NCBI GenBank assembly: GCA_012840245.1
Contig: DULR01000047.1
Coordinates: 1 to 62,553 of the forward strand
Direction of reading: 5' to 3'
From: Clostridiaceae bacterium
GTDB lineage: Bacteria; Bacillota; Clostridia; DSM-8532
Length of the DNA: 62,553 nucleotides
Positions within the stretch are counted from its first letter, which is position 1, and every line of letters starts with the position of its first letter. Below are positions 1-8,019 of the stretch, piece by piece. The notes beneath the pieces are model-generated. The model saw only the letters and a list, made by a program, of their open reading frames with translations. It made no database searches and had not been told where the DNA came from. The translations under genes were made by a program, and so were the position numbers.

Positions 1-20
1 CGCTCCGTTCAGAATGACAA
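1..20 (+). repeat. Truncated copy of dispersed repeat at window edge
   Basis: The first bases read CGCTCCGTTCAGAATGACAA, the outer half of the dispersed repeat described elsewhere in this window. The copy is cut by the window boundary and lies just downstream of the DUF1015 gene, which is on the other strand. Confidence 0.75.
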
Positions 21-29
21 AGTTGATCG

Positions 30-1382
30 TTACCTTATTTTTCTGGCTTCCAGATAAAATCTCTTTTCTGAGGCTTCGCCCATGGAGAAGGTTTTTCTCG
101 GAAGGGCACCGTCAAGTATGACAGTTTTGAAAAGCTCGTTTTTATCCATCTTTGAAAGGAAGAACCCTATGTTCCCGGGCTGTTTTCCAAGCTTGTCGGT
201 CACGTCTTCACCATGGATATAGTCAATGCCGGCATGCGGATTCTTTTTCAGGTAATCGTCAAGAAAGCTCTGCAGGGTCCCGACATCGATATTGTATATG
301 GGACACTCGACTATGAGGTAGCCATAGCCTTCGGAAGTGACATATTTTATAGCATGGCCTGAAGTATCAGGCTTTTCGGTTCCTTTTACATATCTGGCAT
401 TGCACCCTTGGTCCTTATAGTAGGATACGAACGAATCTAGCAATTGCTCATGATTTACATTGAAAACCACACGATGGATGGGTTCGAATACAAGTCCGTC
501 ATCATGCAGGTTCACGATCTCGACCAGGGCATAACGGGCAGGATGATCCTTAAGCTCTTCTGTAGTCAGGGTTTTCTTCAGGTTTTCCCAGCAGGATTTT
601 GCTGTCGCAAGAGAATGGTTGCCGTCACCTACGGCAAACAACAGGACATCCAGATCACTATCATTCAGATCATAGCGTAATTTGAAGCTTTCTTTATCGG
701 CCAGTTCAAGCAAAGCCGATGCCATAGCCTCAATATCACTCCCATCTGTTATCTTCCAGCCTTTTATGCTTCCGCTTTGCTTCATAAGTTCGAATGAATA
801 TACCTGAGGTAAAGAAGAAGCTTTAGAAACCAAAGGTTCGATCACAGTTTTTTTTGCATCGTCTATCAGTACCATTATATGGGGAAGTTCAAGCATTGCG
901 TTTTCACGAATGCGTATCCTGGGGGGAAGCCTTTCTATGATGGTGCCTTCGGTAGCACGGATAAGACTTTGAGAGCCCTTGCTGAAATCATAACGCTCCA
1001 GATCGACAGCAACGATGATTCCATTCCGTTTTTTCCCATTGCTGAATGTCCGTTCAACAAGAATGACCGTATCTTTATGTTCACACAATATATTGTCTTT
1101 AAGATATGACGTCATGTTGTCATTGATATTTTTGATCCTGTTTGCTTTTTGCTCTTCAGTTTCGATTTCAAGATAAACCTCCGGGAATATCAATCTGAGA
1201 GTTGACGGACTGTCGCCTACAAATCTGTCGACATCTTCCCAGTATTCAGGTTCTGAAGTATATTGATCGCAGGCTATTACAGACCAGCGCTGCATATCTA
1301 CATTTTCAGCAGGCAACAATACTGATGATATGTTCAATCCCAGTTTGCTTTTCATGGTTTCGATCAAAGCGGGGTTAAGCAT
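30..1382 (-). CDS. DUF1015 family protein
   Basis: A 450-residue protein of the DUF1015 family, conserved in bacteria and often annotated only as a SerB-cluster-like protein. Its biochemical role is not established. Recognisable family segments are the N-terminal WSVIACDQYTSEP block, the central VGDGNHSLATAK block (about residue 260) and the FFLSKMDK region near the C-terminus. No signal peptide or membrane segment is seen, so it is probably cytoplasmic. The reading frame can be extended six codons upstream to a TTG, but AGGAGG ends six bases before the ATG at 1382, so that ATG is the better start. It is transcribed away from alaS, with a dispersed-repeat fragment directly downstream. Family assignment is confident; function is unknown. 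Confidence 0.85.
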   Translation of the reverse strand: MLNPALIETMKSKLGLNISSVLLPAENVDMQRWSVIACDQYTSEPEYWEDVDRFVGDSPSTLRLIFPEVYLEIETEEQKANRIKNINDNMTSYLKDNILCEHKDTVILVERTFSNGKKRNGIIVAVDLERYDFSKGSQSLIRATEGTIIERLPPRIRIRENAMLELPHIMVLIDDAKKTVIEPLVSKASSLPQVYSFELMKQSGSIKGWKITDGSDIEAMASALLELADKESFKLRYDLNDSDLDVLLFAVGDGNHSLATAKSCWENLKKTLTTEELKDHPARYALVEIVNLHDDGLVFEPIHRVVFNVNHEQLLDSFVSYYKDQGCNARYVKGTEKPDTSGHAIKYVTSEGYGYLIVECPIYNIDVGTLQSFLDDYLKKNPHAGIDYIHGEDVTDKLGKQPGNIGFFLSKMDKNELFKTVILDGALPRKTFSMGEASEKRFYLEARKIR

Positions 1383-1514
1383 AGAAAACCTCCTGAGCAA
1401 TTAATAATTTTCATTTTATTTCATCGTGAAATAACTGTCAAACACTTCATGAATTCATTTTGTGTTTTCTAGAAATACTAGAGTAAAGTAACTGAAGAAT
1501 AGGAGGTAAAATTT

Positions 1515-1691
1515 ATGAAAGTGGGTTTTGGCGGAGGAATTATTGTTGGTGCTATGTTGGGAGCCGCAATTTCTCTGATGGCTGAAGAAAATTTCAAATG
1601 GGATCGTTCTGTCAGAGCTATGAGAAGAACCGGAAGAAATATAGGACGATGTGCAGAAAAGGCGTATATGGCTATAAGGCATATGATATAA
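1515..1691 (+). CDS. Small glycine-rich membrane protein (58 aa)
   Basis: A 58-codon ORF that begins MKVGFGGGIIVGAMLGAAIS and ends in a basic tail containing RRTGRNIGRC. It has AGGAGG eight bases before the ATG and an intrinsic terminator ten bases after the stop, so it looks like a genuine single-gene transcript. The N-terminal third is a glycine-rich hydrophobic helix like that of YtxH-type small proteins. The remainder is amphipathic and positively charged, which suggests a membrane-anchored peptide with a cytoplasmic tail. The function is not recognised. Signal, terminator and composition support coding; I could not check conservation. Confidence 0.7.
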   Translation: MKVGFGGGIIVGAMLGAAISLMAEENFKWDRSVRAMRRTGRNIGRCAEKAYMAIRHMI

Positions 1692-1700
1692 AAAACAGAC

Positions 1701-1725
1701 GGGGAGATGAAGCTCCCCTTTTTTT
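1701..1725 (+). terminator. Intrinsic terminator after the 58-aa gene
   Basis: A GGGGAG/CTCCCC stem with a six-base loop is followed by a run of seven T. It starts ten bases after the stop of the small membrane protein. Confidence 0.85.
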
Positions 1726-1759
1726 GAGTAAAAACCATTGTCGTGGAGCTTAATTCACG

Positions 1760-1779
1760 CCCCTGAAAATTATCAGGGG
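1760..1779 (+). other. Hairpin in the alaS upstream region
   Basis: CCCCTGA and TCAGGGG form a perfect 7-bp stem with a six-base loop, followed only by TTTAATT. It could be a weak terminator or leader structure. The 1692-2045 gap otherwise holds repeat fragments and no gene. No T-box sequence is seen, although alaS is often T-box controlled in Firmicutes. Confidence 0.5.
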
Positions 1780-1875
1780 TTTAATTATGTACAGACTCAA
1801 ATTAAGTTCATACTTGCTTGACGCGTATAACTTGGTTTGGGTATACTTATCAATATTGAAGCAAACATAAAAATT

Positions 1876-1973
1876 TAGATTCTTCGTCGCTGCGCTCCTC
1901 AGAATGACATGAGGATACTGGCAATCCTCAGAATGACATAATTGTGTATGCTTCGCTGCGTTCAGAATGACAA
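1876..1973 (+). repeat. Dispersed repeat cluster upstream of alaS
   Basis: Three partial copies of the repeat in tandem, each ending in CAGAATGACA (about 1909, 1938 and 1972). The first starts TAGATTCTTCG. The plus orientation points towards alaS. Confidence 0.8.
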
Positions 1974-2045
1974 TTGAAGGCTGTGCTTTGTGAAAAAAGA
2001 AACATTATATAAAGAAGATTAATATAGAGAGGTCGGAAAAATCAT

Positions 2046-4685
2046 ATGCGGAAATACAGTCTGAATGAGTTAAGGGAAATGTATCTTTCTTTTTTTGAGA
2101 GCAAGGGACATCTGAGGCTTCCCAGTTTTTCGCTGGTTCCCAGGAACGATCCCAGTATCTTGCTTATAAATGCGGGCATGACGCCCTTAAAGCCTTATTT
2201 TACAGGCAAAGAGGCCCCTCCGAGGAAACGGGTCACGACATGTCAGAAATGCATTCGCACACCCGACATTGAAAACGTAGGAAAGACCTCGCGACATGCA
2301 ACGTTTTTTGAGATGCTCGGCAACTTTTCTTTTGGTGATTATTTTAAGAAGGAAGCGATCCCGTGGGCATGGGAGTTCATGACCAGGGTGCTGGAAATAC
2401 CGGAAGACAGGCTTTATGTTTCCGTATATGAGAACGATGATGAAGCCTATGATATATGGAATAAGGATGTAGGTCTGCCTTCTGAAAAGATCTTCCGTAT
2501 GGGTAAGGAGGATAATTTCTGGGAACATGGAACAGGCCCCTGCGGACCATGTTCTGAGATATATTATGACAGAGGCGCAGATAAAGGCTGCGGTAAGCCC
2601 GACTGTAAGGTCGGCTGTGACTGCGACCGCTTTATCGAGGTTTGGAACAATGTTTTCACCCAGTTCGACAAACAGGAGGACGGATCATATTTAGAGCTTG
2701 CAAGCAAGAATATAGATACCGGAATGGGTCTGGAGCGTCTCGCATGCGTAATGCAGGGTGTAGACAATATATTTGAGGTTGACGCTATCCGGGCTATACT
2801 TGACCATGTCTGCCGCGTTGCCGGTGTGGAATATGGCAAGGAGTATAAAAAGGATGTTTCCATCCGCGTAATAACTGACCATGCCAGAAGCGTCACCATG
2901 ATGGTATCCGACGGGATCCTGCCATCAAACGAAGGCAGAGGCTATGTCCTGAGAAGACTTCTGCGCAGGGCTGCGAGACACGGAAGACTCCTTGGCATAA
3001 ACCGTCTGTTTTTGGCTGAAATCGTGGATACTGTCATCAAATGCTTCGGTGCAGCTTATCCCAATCTCGTTGAGAAAGAAGACTATATCAAGAAGGTCGT
3101 AAGCCTTGAGGAAGAGCGCTTCTATGCTACAGTTGACCAGGGAATGGTCATTCTTGAGGATTATATCAAGCAGGCAAAAGGCAGCGGCTCGAATCAGCTG
3201 ACCGGAGAAATGGTATTCAAGCTTCATGATACTTATGGATTTCCAATGGATCTGACCCGTGAGATCGCTGCAGAAAATAATCTTACTATAGATGAAGAGG
3301 GCTTCCATAATGAGATGAGGATACAGAAAGAAAAAGCAAGGGAAGCTCACAAAAGCAGAGAAGGCTCTGCCTGGGAGAAGGATCTTTTTGCCAATACCGA
3401 TAAAAACGTAAAAACAGAGTTTGTTGGATATACGAAATATACCGAAGACGGAACGGTGCTGTTCATTATAATGAATAACGAGCTGACTGACAGCGCTCAG
3501 CAGGATGACGAAGTGACAATCGTTCTGGACAAAACGCCTTTCTACGCTGAAAGCGGCGGTCAGGCAGGCGATACCGGAACCATATATAATCAGAATTTCA
3601 GGATGTCTGTCAGAGACTGCAAAAAGACAGCTGACGGCAAACACCTCCATATTGGCAGAGTCATCGAAGGAGCAGTTCAGGTAGGAGACAAGGTCACAGC
3701 TTCGATAGACGCTGTCAAACGCAAGGCAACGGCCAGAAACCATACGACCACCCATTTGCTCCATAAAGCTCTCAAAAATGTCCTGGGAGACCATGTAAAC
3801 CAGGCCGGTTCATTTGTAAACCATGAACGGCTGCGTTTTGACTTCACACATTTTTCAGCTATGACCAGGGAACAGATCGAAGCTGTAGAGAACGAAGTGA
3901 ATGCGAAGATCCTCGAAAATCTGAGTGTCAGAACAGAAGAAATGTCTATCGACGATGCGAGGAAATCAGGAGCTACAGCGCTGTTCGATGAAAAGTACGG
4001 AGATTTGGTGCGGGTGGTATCAGCCGGTGATTACAGCAAGGAATTATGCGGCGGAACCCACTTGAGCTCAACCGGAGAAGCCGGCCTCATAAAAATAGTT
4101 TCTGAGAACGGTATCTCATCAGGAGTAAGAAGAATAGAGGCATTGACCGGATTCAACGCCATCAGTTATTACAAGGAAAAGGAAAGTATTTTGAAACAGG
4201 CTTCTGAGGCTGCCAAATCTTCGGTCGATGACATCGTAAGCAAGATCGAGAACCTTTATGACGAAATAAAGGCTGCCAAAAAGGAACTGGAGGAAATCAA
4301 CGCGAAGATGGTGAACAGCTCCTTAAACAGCGTTATAGAAAACGCCTTGGTTGTTAAGGAGAAGAAAATCGTAGCTGCCAGATTGGATGGACTTGATATG
4401 AATGCTCTGAGGAACGCATCCGACACCCTTAAAAACAAGATAGGATCAGGTGTCGTGATCCTTGCTTCGGCAAAAGATGACAAGGTGAACCTCATAGTTT
4501 CGGCAACAAAAGATGCTGTTGATTCAGGTATCCACAGTGGCAACATCATCAGGGAAGCAGCCCAGGCCTGCGGAGGAGGCGGCGGTGGGCGGCCGGACAT
4601 GGCTCAGGCAGGAGGAAAGGATCCTTCTGGCATCGACAAGGCTCTTGAAATCGCAAGGGAAAAAGCTGCTTCCATGCTGGGATAA
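2046..4685 (+). CDS. alaS: Alanyl-tRNA synthetase
   Basis: Charges tRNA-Ala with alanine in the cytoplasm and hydrolyses mischarged Ser- and Gly-tRNA-Ala. The 879-residue length is normal. The class II aminoacylation core occupies roughly the first 450 residues, with RHATFFEMLGNFSFGDYF near residue 83 and GMGLERL near residue 227. The editing domain carries the zinc motif HTTTH near residue 565 and CGGTH near 667. The C-Ala domain ends with a run of glycines before RPDMAQAGG. The start follows a GAGAGG sequence. Upstream and downstream gaps are filled with dispersed repeats, so the gene is probably transcribed alone. Confidence 0.98.
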   Translation: MRKYSLNELREMYLSFFESKGHLRLPSFSLVPRNDPSILLINAGMTPLKPYFTGKEAPPRKRVTTCQKCIRTPDIENVGKTSRHATFFEMLGNFSFGDYFKKEAIPWAWEFMTRVLEIPEDRLYVSVYENDDEAYDIWNKDVGLPSEKIFRMGKEDNFWEHGTGPCGPCSEIYYDRGADKGCGKPDCKVGCDCDRFIEVWNNVFTQFDKQEDGSYLELASKNIDTGMGLERLACVMQGVDNIFEVDAIRAILDHVCRVAGVEYGKEYKKDVSIRVITDHARSVTMMVSDGILPSNEGRGYVLRRLLRRAARHGRLLGINRLFLAEIVDTVIKCFGAAYPNLVEKEDYIKKVVSLEEERFYATVDQGMVILEDYIKQAKGSGSNQLTGEMVFKLHDTYGFPMDLTREIAAENNLTIDEEGFHNEMRIQKEKAREAHKSREGSAWEKDLFANTDKNVKTEFVGYTKYTEDGTVLFIIMNNELTDSAQQDDEVTIVLDKTPFYAESGGQAGDTGTIYNQNFRMSVRDCKKTADGKHLHIGRVIEGAVQVGDKVTASIDAVKRKATARNHTTTHLLHKALKNVLGDHVNQAGSFVNHERLRFDFTHFSAMTREQIEAVENEVNAKILENLSVRTEEMSIDDARKSGATALFDEKYGDLVRVVSAGDYSKELCGGTHLSSTGEAGLIKIVSENGISSGVRRIEALTGFNAISYYKEKESILKQASEAAKSSVDDIVSKIENLYDEIKAAKKELEEINAKMVNSSLNSVIENALVVKEKKIVAARLDGLDMNALRNASDTLKNKIGSGVVILASAKDDKVNLIVSATKDAVDSGIHSGNIIREAAQACGGGGGGRPDMAQAGGKDPSGIDKALEIAREKAASMLG

Positions 4686-4724
4686 CCGATGGTTACTATG
4701 AACACAGCGAAGCATAAACAACTG

Positions 4725-4758
4725 TGTCATTCTGAGGAGCGCAGCGACGAAGAATCTA
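4725..4758 (-). repeat. Dispersed repeat copy (minus)
   Basis: Reads TGTCATTCTGAG...GAAGAATCT on the plus strand. It is the first of three copies in alternating orientation between alaS and hinT. Confidence 0.85.
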
Positions 4759-4790
4759 ACATGCAGAAAAGAAGATATTAAATGATCATA

Positions 4791-4822
4791 AAAAGATTCT
4801 TCGCTTCGCTCAGAATGACATA
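4791..4822 (+). repeat. Dispersed repeat copy (plus), near consensus
   Basis: AAAAGATTCTTCGCTTCGCT followed by CAGAATGACATA is the cleanest full copy in the window. ATTCT and AGAAT can pair as a short stem around the TCGCTTCGCTC loop. Confidence 0.9.
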
Positions 4823-4848
4823 AGAACATACTTCGAAGCAATATGCCT

Positions 4849-4888
4849 TGTCATTCTGAACGTAGCGAAGCGGAGTGAAGAATCTTTT
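4849..4888 (-). repeat. Dispersed repeat copy (minus), longer form
   Basis: TTGTCATTCTGAACGTAGCG continues to GTGAAGAATCTTTT. The centre is longer than in the copy at 4791. It ends about 50 bases before the hinT start. Confidence 0.85.
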
Positions 4889-4940
4889 CGATCCTTCGGT
4901 CGCAGGCGATATTGTAATATGAAATACAGGAGATGATTCT

Positions 4941-5285
4941 ATGGAAAACTGCATTTTTTGTCGTATCATCAGGGGAGAGATCCCTTCGGCAAAAGTCTAC
5001 GAAGACGAACATGTAGTCGCTTTCAAAGACATAAACCCTGCGACGCCTGTTCACGTTCTGGTTGTGCCGAAAACTCATATAAGCAGCCTTGAAGGTTTAA
5101 ACGGCGAGAATATTGAGAATGTTGTCCATATACATCGTGCCATAAAAAAGGTTGCTGAAATTACCGGAATAAATAAAGACGGTTACAGAGTGATCGTCAA
5201 TTGCGGTGAAGGTGCAGGACAGACCGTTTTTCATCTTCACTACCATGTTCTCGGTGGAACCAAACTTAATGAAAAAATAATATAA
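4941..5285 (+). CDS. hinT: HIT family hydrolase (HinT-like)
   Basis: A 114-residue histidine-triad protein. Members of the Hint branch hydrolyse purine nucleoside phosphoramidates and adenylylated lysine in the cytoplasm. It begins MENCIFCRIIRGEIPS, with the CxxC of zinc-containing bacterial HIT proteins, and ends with the triad HLHYHVLGG near residue 98. An AGGAGATG sequence precedes the ATG. It lies between alaS and rpsU, a common Clostridia neighbourhood, but is separated from alaS by a cluster of dispersed repeats. Confidence 0.95.
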   Translation: MENCIFCRIIRGEIPSAKVYEDEHVVAFKDINPATPVHVLVVPKTHISSLEGLNGENIENVVHIHRAIKKVAEITGINKDGYRVIVNCGEGAGQTVFHLHYHVLGGTKLNEKII

Positions 5286-5314
5286 TATAGATTTGCACCG
5301 TGCCTAAAAATATG

Positions 5315-5344
5315 TTGACGCTATAGAAAGCACTATTATATAAT
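5315..5344 (+). promoter_or_regulatory. Sigma-A-type promoter for rpsU
   Basis: TTGACG and TATAAT are separated by 18 bases, about 90 bases upstream of the rpsU start. Confidence 0.75.
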
Positions 5345-5436
5345 AGAATACGTGCTATAACATGGTTTACCATTCACACTGACTGGATAAATCCCCTGGC
5401 ACGGCGGTATGTACGTAAAAGAGGGGAGGGATAGAT

Positions 5437-5613
5437 GTGTCTGAAGTAAGAGTTAAGGAGAACGAATCCCTTGACAGTGCGCTGAAAAGATTTAAGAGAC
5501 AATGTGCTAAGGCAGGCGTTCTCGCTGAAGTGAGAAAGAGAGAACACTATGTCAAGCCCAGCGTGAAACGCAAGAAGAAATCAGAGGCTGCGAGGAAAAG
5601 GAAAACGAAATAA
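5437..5613 (+). CDS. rpsU: 30S ribosomal protein S21
   Basis: A 58-residue protein matching bS21: it begins [20 protein letters not shown] and ends in a very basic tail ([15 protein letters not shown]). It is a small-subunit protein near the 3' end of 16S rRNA that assists initiation. The start is GTG at 5437, eight bases after GGGAGGG; an overlapping ATG one base earlier is in another frame. It has its own promoter upstream and a terminator downstream, so it is monocistronic here. Confidence 0.95.
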   Translation: MSEVRVKENESLDSALKRFKRQCAKAGVLAEVRKREHYVKPSVKRKKKSEAARKRKTK

Positions 5614-5668
5614 GGGATTATTTGTCGACCCTAAAAATGGCCTTAATAGAAAATTTGAATAAATAACG

Positions 5669-5700
5669 AAGCCCGGAGCGATCCTTCGGGCTTTGTTATT
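5669..5700 (+). terminator. Intrinsic terminator after rpsU
   Basis: GCCCGGAG/CTTCGGGC stem with a short CGATC loop, flanked by AA and followed by TTTGTTATT. Confidence 0.8.
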
Positions 5701-5762
5701 ACATTCGCATCGAAACAGTAACCATGATCATCGATCAATCTGACATATAAGGACCGAAATCA

Positions 5763-8015
5763 ATGGAAAATCTTTATCTGGGTAATGGAAGAAGATGGAA
5801 AATCAAATCAGATAATACTGACTTCAGTGATTCAGGTAACAAAATTCCGGGGATAATTAAAAGGCTGCTGGCGCAAAGAGGTTTGAAAAGCCAGAGCGAG
5901 ATCTGGTCTTTTTTGCATCCCACCCTTGAGGATTTGCATGATCCTTTTTTGCTTGAGGGTATGGCTGTTGCGGTAGACAGGATAATATCGGCAATAGAGA
6001 ATAAAGAAAAAATACTGATATACGGGGATTATGATGCCGACGGTGTTTCGGCGACCTCTATCCTGTTAAGGTTTTTTAAAAAATTCGGTATGCTTCCTGA
6101 ATACTATATTCCCGACAGGATCGACGAAGGATACGGAATTTCCGACATAGCTGTCGATTACATAAGCAGCAATGGCTTCGATCTGGTCATAACAGTGGAT
6201 TGTGGCATTTCAGGCCGTATACAGATAGATGCCATATATGAGAAATGCGCTCTTATGGGGAAGAAAATCGACATAATAGTAACCGACCACCATCAATGCA
6301 ACGATGACCTGATGCCCGAAGCGCTGGCAATATTGAATCCTCATCTTCCGGGAAGCCAGTATCCCTTCAAAAATCTGTGCGGCGCAGGGGTGGCCCTCAA
6401 GCTGGTCCAGGCTCTTGGCATAAGGCTGAACAAGCCTCATATATTTGAAGAATATCTCGATATTGCGGCTATAGCCACGATTGCCGATATTGTTTCACTG
6501 ACAGGAGAAAACAGGATCATAGCCCGTTTTGGCATGGACAAGATCATCTCAGATCCCTGCACAGGCCTTAAGGCTTTGCTGAAGGTATCCCTGCCTGATG
6601 ATAAAACCATTGATTCATACAGGATGTCATTTATTCTTGCACCGAGGATAAATGCTGCGGGACGCATGGGAGATGCGGGTACCGCAGTCAGGCTTTTTAC
6701 GACGGAAGACGCGGCTGAGGCTGAAAAGCTGGCGATCTTCCTGAACAGATCCAATGCCGAAAGACAGCAGATCCAGGATGAGATCTACAAGGAAGCAGTA
6801 AAAATTATAGAAAACGATAATAAATATAAAGAACAGAAAGTTCTTGTCGTATATAACAGGGGCTGGCATCACGGAGTTATCGGAATCGTGGCTTCAAAGC
6901 TTGTGGACCGTTATCACAAGCCGGCCTTTGTATTGTCGGTCGAAGAGGATAGTGGTCTTGCAGTAGGGTCGGGAAGGAGCATTGAGGGCTTCAATCTGTT
7001 TAAGGCAATGGAATCGCAGGCAGAGATCCTGGTCAAGTACGGAGGTCACGAACAGGCCGGCGGACTGAAAATCCTTACAGAACAGCTGCCGATTTTCCGG
7101 AGCCGGATAAATGATTATGCCGACAGTTTGATCACCGGTGAAATGCTTGTCCCTGAAATTTCAATCGATATTGAAGCCAAAAGCGTAAAAGATATAAATC
7201 TGGACACTGCGAAACAGATAACATATATGAAGCCCTTCGGAGAAGGAAACCCGATGCCGGTATTCTGCTACAGGGGCGCGACACTCCTCGATAAAAGGGT
7301 TATGGGAGACGGCAAACACCTGAAACTTATATTTGACATAGAAGGACAGAAGGCCGAGGGTGTATTTTTCGGAAAGGGATATCTTGAAAAGGGGCTGTTT
7401 ATCGGAGATAAAACTGACATAGTTTTTACACAGGAGATAAATGATTTCAGAGGATTGTCACTGCAGTTGAAATTGCTGGATATGAGGCTTTCGGAAGCTG
7501 AGGTAAAGAGAAACCAGCTGCTGTATAAAGCAGCCCTCTGTGTCGAGTGCCTTGACTGGGATGAAGACTGGCTTTTGGACGACTCTACCCTTTACCGAAA
7601 TCAAGGATCCAGAACGGGTCCCGAATCGTTGAAACCCGAAAGACTGGACGTTGAAAGCATTTCTCGTTATAATGGGATTATTGATAAAACGATAAAATTT
7701 GACGATATTGTAGTAAACAGGGACATCCTTGCAGTCATATACAAATATGTACGAAGGATGAAATCTGATTCCATATCTGTTTCCGATATGTTCGTGCATG
7801 CCAGGATACTTGAAAATGAGACGAAAATGAATATTAATTATTTCAAGTTTTTTGTTTCATTGCTGGTGTTCGATGAACTGGGGCTATTGGAATTCAGCCT
7901 GGGAACAGATGGGTGTTACAGGGTAAGCTTCAATGATGAAGCTGTAAAAGTAGATTTGAATGATTCGGAGATATTGAATTGGGTTACGGAAACGGCAGCT
8001 TCTATGGATTGGTGA
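5763..8015 (+). CDS. recJ: Single-stranded-DNA-specific exonuclease RecJ
   Basis: A 5'-3' single-strand DNA exonuclease for recombination and repair, 750 residues. DHH-family motifs are visible: IYGDYDADGVSA (near residue 86), VDCGIS, VTDHHQ (near 175) and the DHHA1 signature GGHEQAGGL (near 425), followed by an OB-fold-like region. The last 150 residues form the variable C-terminal extension common in Firmicutes RecJ. The start ATG follows AAGGACC. The stop is four bases before the relA start, so the two are probably co-transcribed. All catalytic motifs are intact. Confidence 0.96.
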   Translation: MENLYLGNGRRWKIKSDNTDFSDSGNKIPGIIKRLLAQRGLKSQSEIWSFLHPTLEDLHDPFLLEGMAVAVDRIISAIENKEKILIYGDYDADGVSATSILLRFFKKFGMLPEYYIPDRIDEGYGISDIAVDYISSNGFDLVITVDCGISGRIQIDAIYEKCALMGKKIDIIVTDHHQCNDDLMPEALAILNPHLPGSQYPFKNLCGAGVALKLVQALGIRLNKPHIFEEYLDIAAIATIADIVSLTGENRIIARFGMDKIISDPCTGLKALLKVSLPDDKTIDSYRMSFILAPRINAAGRMGDAGTAVRLFTTEDAAEAEKLAIFLNRSNAERQQIQDEIYKEAVKIIENDNKYKEQKVLVVYNRGWHHGVIGIVASKLVDRYHKPAFVLSVEEDSGLAVGSGRSIEGFNLFKAMESQAEILVKYGGHEQAGGLKILTEQLPIFRSRINDYADSLITGEMLVPEISIDIEAKSVKDINLDTAKQITYMKPFGEGNPMPVFCYRGATLLDKRVMGDGKHLKLIFDIEGQKAEGVFFGKGYLEKGLFIGDKTDIVFTQEINDFRGLSLQLKLLDMRLSEAEVKRNQLLYKAALCVECLDWDEDWLLDDSTLYRNQGSRTGPESLKPERLDVESISRYNGIIDKTIKFDDIVVNRDILAVIYKYVRRMKSDSISVSDMFVHARILENETKMNINYFKFFVSLLVFDELGLLEFSLGTDGCYRVSFNDEAVKVDLNDSEILNWVTETAASMDW

Positions 8016-8019
8016 GAAA

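Noticed and set aside
1692..2045. T-box riboswitch upstream of alaS
   Set aside because: No T-box consensus or specifier stem-loop is visible; the gap is filled by repeat fragments and a simple hairpin.
2925..3794. 289-codon open frame on the minus strand inside alaS
   Set aside because: It is antisense to a well-conserved alaS frame, has no ribosome site, and its residues show no family pattern. It is a by-product of alaS codon bias.
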